Positions 18,501-26,618 of a stretch of 64,000 bases of DNA are shown piece by piece. Every line of letters begins with the position of its first letter. Position 1 is the stretch's first letter. This DNA is from Halioglobus sp. GTDB lineage: Bacteria > Pseudomonadota > Gammaproteobacteria > Pseudomonadales > Halieaceae. The notes beneath the pieces are model-generated. The model saw nothing but the letters and a program-made list of their open reading frames with translations, ran no database searches and was not told where the DNA came from. The stretch is from contig JAGRIH010000018.1 of assembly GCA_020443345.1 (NCBI GenBank), positions 1 to 64,000 of the forward strand. The letters are read 5' to 3'. A program made the position numbers and the translations under genes.

Positions 18501-19607
18501 AAACTTGACCCGTTCGTGGCGCGACAGGCTGGCAAATTTCAGAATCGGCCAACTGACGATACCCAGAGTCAGCAACACCAGCAAGGTCACTGAAACGTAG
18601 GGCGCCACCGTCAGCGCCTGGCGGAAAGCCTGCCGGCTGTCCACCAGGCCGCACAGTTGCCAGTTGCCCAGCGCCGCATCGTCGGCGTCCGGCGCCCCCG
18701 CCCGGGCGGTGACGGCGACGCCGCCGCGGCCGGGCCAGAATGGCTGGCACACCAGATCGAAGCGGCGGCCGGCAATGGTGGGCTGGTAAATCACGGTGGC
18801 GCTGGCCAGTTCCTGCAGCATTTTCGGCGCCTGGTCGGCGCCCGCCGGCAGCGCGAGCCCCTTGAGGCGCAGGACGTTCACCGGGGCGGGAACGGCCGTT
18901 ACCCCCGTTCCGGGTGGCTGCATCACCGAGGGTTTTTGCGGGATGATCTGCGGACCCACCAGACGGCCCTGGGTGTCGATGATCATGACGCGATCAAAGG
19001 CTTGGCCGAAAGGGATCTGCTGCATCAGCCGGTCCAGGCGCACCGTAACGACGATTTCCTGCTCGTCCGACAACCGCTCTGCAAGCGGCGCCACGGATGC
19101 GCCGGCGACTCGCACGTCTCCATCTGCGGCGCCACTGCCCGATGCCGCTGCGGGAGGCTTCGCGGCGGCCGCCGCTGTCGATAACGGCCGGCTCCAGGTG
19201 GAATGCAGTTGCAGGCCCTGGGCTGCCACCCGCCACGCCGGAGGCGTCGCCGTGTAGCCGGCGTAGTGCTTCAGATCGTTGCAGTTTTCCGGCTTGCTCA
19301 AGTCCAGCAGGGGCTGGCGCAGGAAAAACGCGCAGGGGTCGTCCCAGCGGTCGGTGTCCGCAGTGGTGGCGGACAGAAAACCAAAGTTCCGGCCCGCATT
19401 TGCGAGCACCGCGGTGATGGACTGTGCGGCGTAGTCCAGCCGTTGCAGGTTGTGGCTGCGTATCTGGTCGAGCTGGCCCACGACATAGAAGATGTACAGG
19501 CCCGCTGGCGCCAGTAGCAGCAGCACAAACACCGCAGCGGCACGCAGACCGGCGCGGCGGCGCGCTGTAGCACCCGGCGGTGGGTCTTCAGGCGCGGAGC
19601 CGGACAT
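15582..19607 (-). CDS. Large multi-membrane Cache-type sensor-like protein, unknown output
   Basis: 1341 residues, not recognised as a named protein. TM1 (about 21-44) and TM2 (336-356) flank a first periplasmic domain. TM3 (369-394) and TM4 (704-729) flank a second, Cache-like domain (GFAVIDSEGRVMVHSDSRRS near 610-640; TPVKNLPWFVVTFVDDE). Several more helices follow to about residue 1130 (SLLQGWLLLLASALLPLPAV, ACSVLVWLLAGALPAYGFF, WGWLLGVPAGLWLLSALAS). A cytoplasmic part then has a Cys motif, WCRDCSTCRS, near 1182, and a winged-helix-like segment near 1202-1258 (LWRDLHTDEQLLLHQMAQ, LRRGLLQRDPVLRIMNRSF). Two last helices end the protein. No kinase, GGDEF, EAL or methyl-accepting domain is present. 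Sensing is inferred from the Cache-like region. It stands alone, convergent with the exporter. Confidence 0.85.
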   Translation of the reverse strand: MSGSAPEDPPPGATARRRAGLRAAAVFVLLLLAPAGLYIFYVVGQLDQIRSHNLQRLDYAAQSITAVLANAGRNFGFLSATTADTDRWDDPCAFFLRQPLLDLSKPENCNDLKHYAGYTATPPAWRVAAQGLQLHSTWSRPLSTAAAAAKPPAAASGSGAADGDVRVAGASVAPLAERLSDEQEIVVTVRLDRLMQQIPFGQAFDRVMIIDTQGRLVGPQIIPQKPSVMQPPGTGVTAVPAPVNVLRLKGLALPAGADQAPKMLQELASATVIYQPTIAGRRFDLVCQPFWPGRGGVAVTARAGAPDADDAALGNWQLCGLVDSRQAFRQALTVAPYVSVTLLVLLTLGIVSWPILKFASLSRHERVKFSDFYLLLLATLALTMLVTVAIVDIGTHLKLRQLSYGRLQQTAAAVSERLQREIDAMYRQLRAYDTLVADAPTATVFELARRAPRASVSITELLLPLAQRSGAAAPASALGRTFPPPAIYPALSSIFWMRPCDGQQFIKATPRLQNTPAVPLAERAYFQRVRTGQLWTTHLPESGAVRLFADTSASITTGEFFAAVSSQSRLQHDTGALFPAPGTATPAAWRDCQPPENRRFAVALIGNLENLQHPVLAPGVGFAVIDSEGRVMVHSDSRRSVYDNLFQDPGIAARLRAVVAADASARIYAQYQTRPHQLYVTPVKNLPWFVVTFVDDEVLRTLHIETIVTALYYIGLYWLFFLLFTLVYLLVRGRNPPHWVWPRPQDAFRGLYLSTLQVLALQLAVFLVTLSLLQGWLLLLASALLPLPAVLTVASATAKADRLQENTGKLFGLATSRYCWPLASALLALSLVIGMYTSDEVAARLLRWDGTLNAALAFAALVLLAASGRFPQRLRAVLRWLLPARWFRRLRDRLSPHIACSVLVWLLAGALPAYGFFKFAWQEESVRWMQLEQAYVHRALHWRDCAWASEDRQIPVPAGTGRRDLMAVALDAGSFHQRARQTSIYPQAVVLQQRLEVTRSTQAAVLDRSATGLLKGSRRLLSRYAPVYNETTTYARYIAHPRHPSADAREAVSPGHWVWQAGEIGVALGYRGDSTGECSEDSVYITGEPALLEPVLGGWGWLLGVPAGLWLLSALASFSTRKLFFGEIEEEASPAGGRSAGAAARLAESALRDPPTRQWVAREVAYLRETGLDIAAQSMAQWCRDCSTCRSVVDRILTLATPLYERLWRDLHTDEQLLLHQMAQERFANPRQTDAVRHLLRRGLLQRDPVLRIMNRSFALFVQTKIPAARVRALEADGLSWRKLRGAMLTALIPLLLFLSFTQRDMVEIWIAYLGTAAAGSAGILKLLGLLNRSGEEKLGD

Positions 19608-19770
19608 GCGCTGTCCTCTTCTGTCAGTGCACAGTTGATTCCTTACACTACACTAGTATAGGCAGGCGTTTTGGCAAACCCGCTCGCGCAGCGCAAGGTT
19701 GGGATATGCGGTTGCCAGCGCTGCGACCGTGGGGCCACATGAAGACAATCGAACGGGGAGCATCGGGGAC

Positions 19771-20196
19771 ATGGACAGGACACAGATTGACGCGCAACTG
19801 CTGGCCGACTGCCACTACCTGGGCGCATTGCCGCAGTCACAGGTGTTGCTGCAGCGCAATGCCGCGCTACCGTGGTTTATCCTGGTACCCGACACCCGGC
19901 TCAATGACGTGCTGGACCTGCCCGATGAGCATAGTCACGCAGTGATCGCGGAATGTGCCGCGATTTCCGGCTTCATCAAGCGGGCGCTGGGGTTCCAGAA
20001 GGTGAACTTCGCGGGGCTTGGCAATGTGGTGGCGCAGATGCACCTGCATATCATCGGTCGACACAGCGCCGACCCCTGCTGGCCACAACCGGTGTGGGGC
20101 AACCTGCCCGCTGGGGAGACTTACACCTTGGCGCAGCTCCGGGAGTGGCAGCAAGCGCTGGTGAAGATAGCGGGTCTGGAGCCATCCGCGCTGTAA
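19771..20196 (+). CDS. HIT family protein (histidine triad)
   Basis: 141 residues. The histidine triad motif is QMHLHIIGRH, i.e. Q-x-H-x-H with Gln in place of the first His. This is the pattern of the HIT subgroup with nucleotidyl hydrolase or transferase activity in proteobacteria. Upstream conserved parts are PWFILVPDTRLNDVLDL and KVNFAGLGNVVAQ. ATG 19771 is selected over an upstream in-frame start because MDRTQID begins the conserved region and GGGGAG precedes it. A possible promoter (TTGATT 19635-19640, TATAGG 19657-19662) lies in the gap divergent from the large sensor-like gene. The substrate is unknown. Confidence 0.85.
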   Translation: MDRTQIDAQLLADCHYLGALPQSQVLLQRNAALPWFILVPDTRLNDVLDLPDEHSHAVIAECAAISGFIKRALGFQKVNFAGLGNVVAQMHLHIIGRHSADPCWPQPVWGNLPAGETYTLAQLREWQQALVKIAGLEPSAL

Positions 20197-20246
20197 CCGC
20201 GCGACAACGGCGCGCTGTGGCGGTCAGCCTCGACCCTGCACCGCCG

Positions 20247-20831
20247 TTACTGCGCGGCGTCGGGCAGCGGCCGCAGCGCCTGCTCCAGGGCTTTTCTCAG
20301 GTTGCCCCCGAATTTGGCGGGGTCCACCCGCTGGTTGGCGTTTTCCACGATTTTGGTGATGATCACCTGCCACACCTGATCGTTGCTGGACTGGTCGTGA
20401 AACTGCAGGGCCAGGTTGCTGGTCTCTTTCATGCCGCCCAGCGCGATGGCGTTGTCCACCACGGCCTGGTCCACCCGGCGATTGGGCACCGCAGTGGGGT
20501 AGGGGGTGATGTTGGTGCTCTCCTGGCTCATTTCACCCATGCGCATACCCATGGCATAGCGGTAGGTCACATTGAACTGGGCCCGCTGCGGATCCAGTAT
20601 GTAGCCTTTTTCCCGCAGCGCGGCGTCGACCTCGGTGCGTACGATGGGGTCCAGTAAATAGATCGGATCGGATGAGCGCGTGGTATTGACCAGTGGCTGG
20701 TTGAGCCAGGTGTAGTAGCGATAGTGGCCCGCGGCAAAGCGGTCGGTGTCGGTCGGGGTGGTTTCGACGTTGCTGCAGGCCGCCGTGCCCAGGGTCAGTA
20801 GCAGTGCCGCCAGGGGGAGTAGAATGCGCAT
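20247..20831 (-). CDS. DUF4136-type lipoprotein
   Basis: 194-residue predicted lipoprotein. The start ATG 20829-20831 is chosen because GAGG lies six bases upstream and it begins the signal peptide MRILLPLAALLLTLGTAAC, with Cys as the lipidated residue. The mature part has the DUF4136 plan: HYRYYTWLNQP, then DPIVRTEVDAALREKGY, AQFNVTYRYAMG and a C-terminal RVDPAKFGGNLRKALEQAL. Such proteins are envelope lipoproteins of unknown function found widely in proteobacteria. Convergent with the HIT gene. Confidence 0.82.
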   Translation of the reverse strand: MRILLPLAALLLTLGTAACSNVETTPTDTDRFAAGHYRYYTWLNQPLVNTTRSSDPIYLLDPIVRTEVDAALREKGYILDPQRAQFNVTYRYAMGMRMGEMSQESTNITPYPTAVPNRRVDQAVVDNAIALGGMKETSNLALQFHDQSSNDQVWQVIITKIVENANQRVDPAKFGGNLRKALEQALRPLPDAAQ

Positions 20832-20928
20832 GTTATGCCTCACATATTGCCGCTTGCCTGTTGACAAGCATAGCCCATTGACCGCCTGTCGCCGTATGCG
20901 GCGTGATCTGCCGGGCCCGGATCGGGAG

Positions 20929-21813
20929 CTACTGACGCACGGAACTGCGGTAGGCGCGCGGTGACATACCCACGGTGCGGCGAAACAGGCGGGAAAAATA
21001 CAGCGGGTCGTCGTAGCCCAGCGCCGCCGCCACCCGCTTGACGCTCAGTGCGGTGGCGTCCAGCAGATGGCAGGCGTACTCCATTTTCATGTTCAAAAAA
21101 TGTTTGATGGGCGAATAGCCGGTCAGCGCCTTGTACTTGGCGCTGAAGTGATACTTCGACAGCGCGGCGCGCGAAGCCAGTGCGTCCAGGTCCAGCGTCT
21201 GATTGATGTGTTCGCGCATGAAGCGCTGTATTGCCTCCAGGTCGAAGCTCTGCTGCTGACGGGCCCGTGCGTTGCGCAGCTCCAGTCCGATTTGTGCCAG
21301 CAACTGACGCAACTGGTTGGCGGCCATGATGAAGGCGCTGGTCCTGTAGCCGGTGCGACGCACCGCCATCAGCTCCTGAAAGCGGGCCACCAGCAGCGGT
21401 GACATGCCGATACGGCTGCGTGGGCTGGCGTCCGCGCGGTAGCCCAGGTGCTGGTTGAACGCGGCGCTGGCCCCACCTGCAAAATGCACCCAGTAAATGG
21501 TCCAGGGATCCGCGAAAGCCGCTTCGTAGCGATGTGCCAGCCCTTCGGGCAGCAGGAGCATGTCGCCGGGATCCACGGCGCCCGCCCAGTTGCCGGTACT
21601 GGCGCCGCCGCAGCCCTCGACACAATAAATCAACAGGTTGTCATCGTGGCGCTCACGCTGCATGCGGTGTCCCGCGGCGCGCGGATAAAAACCCATGGCC
21701 ACCGGGTAGCACTCCCGGGTCAGGGGGTGCTGTGCCAGTTTTTGGCGCATAAACAGCGGAGTAACGAAGCGTATGCCCTGGTCCGGCAGGGGCCATTTTG
21801 ACGGTGCGCTCAT
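20929..21813 (-). CDS. AraC family transcriptional regulator, likely MmsR-like
   Basis: 294 residues. The N-terminal cupin-like sensing domain includes DPGDMLLLPEGLAHRYEA and WTIYWVHFAGG. The C-terminal double HTH is complete: LDLDALASRAALSKYHFSAK, then FKALTGYSP-like YKALTGYSPIKHFLNMKM, and VKRVAAALGYDDPLYFSRLF with FRRTVGMSPRAYR. It is divergent from mmsA and the valine catabolic operon, with 179 bases between starts. An activator of that operon, as MmsR is for mmsAB in Pseudomonas, is the natural inference. Target sites probably lie in the shared intergenic region. Confidence 0.88.
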   Translation of the reverse strand: MSAPSKWPLPDQGIRFVTPLFMRQKLAQHPLTRECYPVAMGFYPRAAGHRMQRERHDDNLLIYCVEGCGGASTGNWAGAVDPGDMLLLPEGLAHRYEAAFADPWTIYWVHFAGGASAAFNQHLGYRADASPRSRIGMSPLLVARFQELMAVRRTGYRTSAFIMAANQLRQLLAQIGLELRNARARQQQSFDLEAIQRFMREHINQTLDLDALASRAALSKYHFSAKYKALTGYSPIKHFLNMKMEYACHLLDATALSVKRVAAALGYDDPLYFSRLFRRTVGMSPRAYRSSVRQ

Positions 21814-21909
21814 GACGAAAGCCCTGTGGCTGGAAGCGGATGCGGCGCCGACACCCTGACTCCCAGTGCCGGGTGGTTACAGCGCCGGACCGCAATATTG
21901 TCCATGATA

Positions 21910-21931
21910 TGCACAATTTTGCCAATGTGCA
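21910..21931. promoter_or_regulatory. Candidate operator between araC and mmsA
   Basis: TGCACA-N10-TGTGCA, perfect six-base arms with one-turn spacing, in an unusually AT-rich stretch that also contains the self-complementary CAATATTG. It lies about 25 bases upstream of a TTGATA box (21954-21959) with a weak CATACA -10 (21976-21981), a position usual for an activator site. Confidence 0.4.
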
Positions 21932-21992
21932 CGCAGCCCTGGGCAGTGCTACCTTGATAGCTAGTGCAGACAGGGCATACAGGGTGAAGGCC

Positions 21993-23489
21993 ATGACACA
22001 GCAGGTACCACTGTTCATCGACGGTGAATTCATCAGCAGCGGCAGCGCCGACAAGCTGCCGGTGACCAACCCCGCCAATCAGCAACTGCTGGCCGAAGTG
22101 CCGCTGGCCACCGCCGCCGAGGTGGACCGCGCGGTGGCCAGCGCAGTGGGTGCCTTCCACCGTTGGAAAGAGGTGTCGGTCAGCGAGCGCGCGCGCCTGA
22201 TGATGCGCTACTGCCAGTTGTTGAAGGACCGCCACGACGAGCTCGGCGAGCTGCTCGCCCAGGACACGGGCAAAACCTTCGAAGATGCCAAGGGTGATGT
22301 GTGGCGCGGCATCGAGGTGGTGGAACAGGCCGCCAATGTGCCCTCCGGTATGATGGGTGAAACGCTGGAGAACGTCGCCGGTGGCGTCGATACCTACAGC
22401 TACGTGCAGCCGCTGGGCGTAGTGGCGGGCATCACGCCGTTTAACTTTCCCGCCATGATTCCGCTGTGGATGTTCCCGCTGGCCATCGCCTGTGGCAATA
22501 CCTTCGTGCTGAAGCCCTCGGAGCAGGACCCGCTGACACCGGTGCGGCTGGTGGAGTTGTTCGTCGAGGCCGGCGCACCCGCGGGAGTGCTCAACATGGT
22601 GCACGGCGGCGCCTCACAGGTGGACCAGTTGCTCAATCATCCGGACATTCGCGCAGTGTCGTTCGTCGGCTCCTCGCGGGTCGGCGAGCATATCTACCGC
22701 ACCGGTACCGCTGCCGGCAAGCGGGTGCAGTGCATGATGGGCGCCAAGAACCACATGGTGGTGATGCCCGATGCAAACCGCGACGCCACCCTGAACGCAC
22801 TGGTCGGCGCCTCCGTCGGTGCTGCCGGACAGCGCTGCATGGCCATATCGGTGGCGGTGCTGGTCGGCGCCGCCAACGACTGGATAGAAGAACTGGCCGG
22901 ACGCATGGCCGCGGTCCGCCCCGGTGCCTGGGACGACGCCGGCGCCGCCTACGGGCCGATCATCTCGAAGCAGGCGCGCCAGCGCGTGCTGGCGCTGATC
23001 GAGCAGGGCAAGAAAGAGGGTGCGACCTGCCTGCTCGACGGTTCCGGAGCTACCGTCGAGAGCCTGCCGGACGGCAACTGGGTGGGCCCGACCCTGTTTG
23101 CCGGCGTGACACCGGAAATGGCCATCTATCGCGAGGAGATTTTCGGGCCGGTGCTGTGCTGCATGCGCGCGGATACGCTGGAGGACGCCATCGATTTGAT
23201 CAATCGCCTCAATCTGGGTAACGGCACCTCGATTTTTACCGAATCCGGCGGCGCCGCGCGCAAGTTTCAGCACGAGGTACAGGTCGGGCAGGTGGGTATC
23301 AATATTCCCATTCCGGTGCCGCTGCCGATGTTCTCCTTCACCGGCTGGCGCGGCTCGTTTCGCGGCGACCTGCACGCCTACGGCAAACAGGCGGTGCGCT
23401 TTTACACGGAGACCAAGACCATCACCGCGCGCTGGACCCAAACAAAGGCCAACGCCGGGCAGCCGAACATGAGCATCAATTTGCGTTAG
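21993..23489 (+). CDS. mmsA: CoA-acylating methylmalonate-semialdehyde dehydrogenase
   Basis: Converts methylmalonate semialdehyde (valine) or malonate semialdehyde to propionyl-CoA or acetyl-CoA with NAD and CoA. The 498-residue protein opens with [13 protein letters not shown]. It has [31 protein letters not shown], and the catalytic Cys in [14 protein letters not shown]. It ends the fold with [15 protein letters not shown] and [16 protein letters not shown], diagnostic for MmsA. The general-base Glu of ordinary ALDHs is replaced by Asn (GAKNHMVV), as expected for this CoA-dependent family. It opens the valine operon; the first in-frame ATG upstream lies in non-conserved sequence and was rejected. 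Confidence 0.95.
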   Translation: MTQQVPLFIDGEFISSGSADKLPVTNPANQQLLAEVPLATAAEVDRAVASAVGAFHRWKEVSVSERARLMMRYCQLLKDRHDELGELLAQDTGKTFEDAKGDVWRGIEVVEQAANVPSGMMGETLENVAGGVDTYSYVQPLGVVAGITPFNFPAMIPLWMFPLAIACGNTFVLKPSEQDPLTPVRLVELFVEAGAPAGVLNMVHGGASQVDQLLNHPDIRAVSFVGSSRVGEHIYRTGTAAGKRVQCMMGAKNHMVVMPDANRDATLNALVGASVGAAGQRCMAISVAVLVGAANDWIEELAGRMAAVRPGAWDDAGAAYGPIISKQARQRVLALIEQGKKEGATCLLDGSGATVESLPDGNWVGPTLFAGVTPEMAIYREEIFGPVLCCMRADTLEDAIDLINRLNLGNGTSIFTESGGAARKFQHEVQVGQVGINIPIPVPLPMFSFTGWRGSFRGDLHAYGKQAVRFYTETKTITARWTQTKANAGQPNMSINLR

Positions 23490-23523
23490 GTGTTCGATCC
23501 CGTTCAATGCCGCGGAGCAGCGC

Positions 23524-24684
23524 ATGGACTTTTCTCTCAGCGATGACCAGACTGCCTTTGTCGAGAGCGCCCGGGCGTTTGCCGCGGGCGCCCTGGCGCC
23601 GCATGCAGCGCACTGGGACGCAGCGGCTGTCTTTCCCGTGGACGCCCTGCGCCGGGCCGGCGAGCTGGGCTTTATGGGCATGTACACACCCGAGTCAGCC
23701 GGCGGGCTGGGCATGGGGCGGCTGGATGCCAGCCTGATCGTCGAGGAACTGGCCAGAGGCTGTACCGCCACCGCGGCATTCATCACCATCCACAATATGG
23801 CGACCAGCATGATCGGCCGCTATTGCAGCGCCGCGGTCGTCGCACAGTGGTGCCCGGACCTGGTCGCCGGCCGGACCCTCGCCTCCTACTGCCTGACCGA
23901 GCCGGGCGCCGGCTCGGACGCCGCTTCGCTGCGCACCACGGCGCGGCGCGACGGCGATGATTATGTACTCGACGGCAGCAAGGTATTCATTTCCGGGGCG
24001 GGCGCCACCGATGTGCTGGTGGTGATGCTGCGTACCGGGGATGCGGGCCCCAAAGGGATCTCCGCGCTGCTGGTGCCGGCGGACGCGCAGGGCATCACCT
24101 ACGGCAAAAAGGAAGACAAGATGGGCTGGAACGCCCAGCCGACCCGCACGGTGACCTTCGATGGCGTGCGCGTGCCCGCGGGCAACCGCCTGGGCGAGGA
24201 GGGGCAGGGCTTTGCCATCGCCATGGAGGGGCTGGACGGCGGGCGCATCAATATCGCCACCTGCAGCGTGGGCACGGCGCAGCAGGCGCTGGAGGAGGCC
24301 GTGGCCTATGTGCGCGAGCGGCGGCAGTTCGATACTGCGATCGCCGACTTTCAGGCCACCCAGTTTAAACTGGCCGACATGCTCACCCAGTTGGTGGCGG
24401 CGCGGCAGATGGTGCGCCTGGCGGCCAGCAAGCTGGATGACCGCGACCCGCAGGCATCGGTCTACTGCGCGATGGCCAAGCGCTTCGCCACCGATGCGGG
24501 CTTCGAGGTGTGCAACGACGCCCTGCAGCTGTTCGGGGGCTATGGCTATATCCGGGAATACCCGATGGAGCGCCACGTGCGCGACACCCGGGTACACCAG
24601 ATACTGGAAGGCACGAATGAAATCATGCGGGTGATTATCGCCCGCCGCATGGCAATGGACGGTGCACTGGAGGCAATCAAGTGA
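23524..24684 (+). CDS. Acyl-CoA dehydrogenase, probable isobutyryl-CoA dehydrogenase
   Basis: FAD-dependent oxidation of isobutyryl-CoA to methacrylyl-CoA, passing electrons to ETF. In the 386-residue protein the acyl-CoA dehydrogenase signatures are seen: YCLTEPGAGSDAASLRTTA, GSKVFISGAGATDVLVVML, KEDKMGWNAQPTRTVTFD, LFGGYGYIREYPMERHVRD and HQILEGTNEIMR, the last with the catalytic Glu used by isobutyryl-type enzymes. GGAG lies six bases before ATG 23524. It is 34 bases after mmsA and overlaps the next gene by four bases. Confidence 0.92.
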   Translation: MDFSLSDDQTAFVESARAFAAGALAPHAAHWDAAAVFPVDALRRAGELGFMGMYTPESAGGLGMGRLDASLIVEELARGCTATAAFITIHNMATSMIGRYCSAAVVAQWCPDLVAGRTLASYCLTEPGAGSDAASLRTTARRDGDDYVLDGSKVFISGAGATDVLVVMLRTGDAGPKGISALLVPADAQGITYGKKEDKMGWNAQPTRTVTFDGVRVPAGNRLGEEGQGFAIAMEGLDGGRINIATCSVGTAQQALEEAVAYVRERRQFDTAIADFQATQFKLADMLTQLVAARQMVRLAASKLDDRDPQASVYCAMAKRFATDAGFEVCNDALQLFGGYGYIREYPMERHVRDTRVHQILEGTNEIMRVIIARRMAMDGALEAIK

Positions 24685-25469
24685 CTATGAGTACAGCGCA
24701 GAAACTGCAGGTCGAAAGGCGCGGCCACACCGCGCTGATAACCATCGACAACCCGGGCGCCAATACCTGGGACACCGAGAGCTTGCCGGCGCTCAAAGAC
24801 CTGGTGCAGAAACTCAATGGCGACAAAGACGTCTACGCCCTGGTGATCACCGGTGCCGGTGAAAAGTTTTTTTCCGCGGGGGCGGACCTGAAACTGTTTG
24901 CCGACGGCGACCCGGAGACTGCGCGCCGCATGGCGCAGTATTTCGGTGAGGCCTTCGAAGCCCTGGCGGACTTTCGCGGCGTATCCATCGCGGCCATCAA
25001 CGGCTTTGCCATGGGCGGCGGTCTGGAAGCGGCGCTGGCCTGTGATTTACGGGTCGCCGAGGAACAGGCGCAACTGGCCCTGCCGGAAGCCGGGGTGGGG
25101 CTGCTGCCCTGCGCCGGGGGCACCCAGCGGCTGTCGTGGCTGGTCGGCGAGGGCTGGGCCAAGCGCATGATTCTCTGCGGCGAGCGCGTCGACGCCGCCA
25201 CCGCCCGGCGCATCGGCCTGGTGGAGGAGGTGGTGGGTGCCGGCGAGTCGGTGGCGCGCGCGCTGGCTCTGGCCGAGCAGGCCGCCCGGCAGAGCCCGAC
25301 ATCGGTCGCCTTCTGCAAGCGCCTGATCCACACTGGCCGCGACACGGTTGTCGGGCGCGGCCTGGAGAGCGAGCGCGAGTTGTTTGTCGAGCTGTTCTCC
25401 ACCCGCGACCAGCGCGAGGGCGTCAATGCCTTTCTGGAAAAGCGCCAGCCGCAGTGGCACAACGCCTGA
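24681..25469 (+). CDS. Enoyl-CoA hydratase
   Basis: Hydrates methacrylyl-CoA to 3-hydroxyisobutyryl-CoA in this pathway. 262 residues of the crotonase fold. The oxyanion-hole segments are KFFSAGADLKLF and AINGFAMGGGLEAALACDLR; the acidic catalytic region is LALPEAGVGLLPCAGGTQRL. The GTG at 24681 overlaps the TGA of the dehydrogenase and has GGAGG seven bases upstream. ATG 24687 in frame is possible but worse spaced. The position between the dehydrogenase and the hydrolase supports the assignment. Confidence 0.9.
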   Translation: MTMSTAQKLQVERRGHTALITIDNPGANTWDTESLPALKDLVQKLNGDKDVYALVITGAGEKFFSAGADLKLFADGDPETARRMAQYFGEAFEALADFRGVSIAAINGFAMGGGLEAALACDLRVAEEQAQLALPEAGVGLLPCAGGTQRLSWLVGEGWAKRMILCGERVDAATARRIGLVEEVVGAGESVARALALAEQAARQSPTSVAFCKRLIHTGRDTVVGRGLESERELFVELFSTRDQREGVNAFLEKRQPQWHNA

Positions 25470-25478
25470 GGCAATGCG

Positions 25479-26594
25479 ATGAGTAATGAAGCACCCGTGC
25501 TGTTTGAGGAACTGCCCGCCACGTCCGGCAAGCTGGGCCGTATTACCCTCAATGTGCCGGCCACCCTCAATTCCCTGACCCTGGAAATGGTGGACCTGCT
25601 CCAGGGCGCGCTGGACGCCTGGCGCGCGGATGACAACATCGCCGCCATTTTCATTGACGCCGCCGGGGACAGGGCGTTTTGCGCCGGCGGCGATGTGCAG
25701 GCCCTCTACCGCAGCGCGCTCGCCACCCCGGGCGGCCCCTGCGCGTACGCGGAGACCTTTTTTGCGCGTGAATACCGCATGAACTACACCCTGCACACCT
25801 ATCCCAAGCCATTGATCTGCTGGGGCCACGGCATCGTCATGGGCGGCGGTCTGGGAGTGATGGCCGGCTGCGGCCATCGCGTGGTCACCGAGAAAACCCG
25901 CATCGCCATGCCGGAAGTGACCATTGGCCTGTTTCCCGATGTGGGCGGGAGCTGGTTCCTGAATCACATGCCCGGCGAGGTGGGCCTGTTCCTGGCCCTG
26001 ACCGGTGCATCGATCAACGCGGTGGATGCTATCTACACGGGGATTGCCGATCGCTTCATTGCCGCCGAGCACAAGGATGAGGTGCTGGATTCATTGTTGC
26101 ACCAGCCGTGGGAAGGGCGGCCGCAGCCCGATCGGGCCCGGGTCCGCCAGGTCCTGCGGCAATGTGCCGAGCTCAGTGGCGCGCAGCGCCCGGATGCACA
26201 GGTGGAGCCGCATCTGGGCTTCGTCAACCGCTTGTGCGACGGCGCTGATATTCACCAGGTCATCGACAACATCGTGTCACTGGCCGCGGACGATCCCTGG
26301 CTGGTCAAAGCCGGCGAGGGCCTGGCCCACGGCTCGCCGCTGGCGGCGCTGTGGATTCACCGGCAACTGGTGCGCACGCGCCACGCCTCACTCAGGGAAG
26401 TGTTTCAGGCGGAGCTGGTGCTGGCGACGAATATCGTGCGCCATCCCGAATTTTCCGAGGGGGTGCGCGCCCTGTTGATCGACAAGGACCGCCGGCCATC
26501 CTGGCAGTATCGAAGCTCGCGCGAAGTGCCCGCAGCGGTGCTGGATGCCTTTTTCGAGGCGCCCTGGGAACGCAATCCCCTGGCGGATCTGTAG
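25479..26594 (+). CDS. 3-hydroxyisobutyryl-CoA hydrolase (HIBCH type)
   Basis: Releases free 3-hydroxyisobutyrate from its CoA ester, which also removes reactive methacrylyl-CoA by pulling the pathway forward. The 371 residues exceed a typical crotonase by about 100, which is the HIBCH/ECH_2 pattern. Motifs: AFCAGGDVQALY, GIVMGGGLGVMAGCGHR, IAMPEVTIGLFPDVGGSWFL, and the late conserved RPSWQYRS. It begins nine bases after the hydratase stop and is followed 24 bases later by mmsB. Distinction from a plain isomerase rests on length and operon context. Confidence 0.9.
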   Translation: MSNEAPVLFEELPATSGKLGRITLNVPATLNSLTLEMVDLLQGALDAWRADDNIAAIFIDAAGDRAFCAGGDVQALYRSALATPGGPCAYAETFFAREYRMNYTLHTYPKPLICWGHGIVMGGGLGVMAGCGHRVVTEKTRIAMPEVTIGLFPDVGGSWFLNHMPGEVGLFLALTGASINAVDAIYTGIADRFIAAEHKDEVLDSLLHQPWEGRPQPDRARVRQVLRQCAELSGAQRPDAQVEPHLGFVNRLCDGADIHQVIDNIVSLAADDPWLVKAGEGLAHGSPLAALWIHRQLVRTRHASLREVFQAELVLATNIVRHPEFSEGVRALLIDKDRRPSWQYRSSREVPAAVLDAFFEAPWERNPLADL

Positions 26595-26618
26595 CGGTAC
26601 AACACGGAGGAACTGGCG

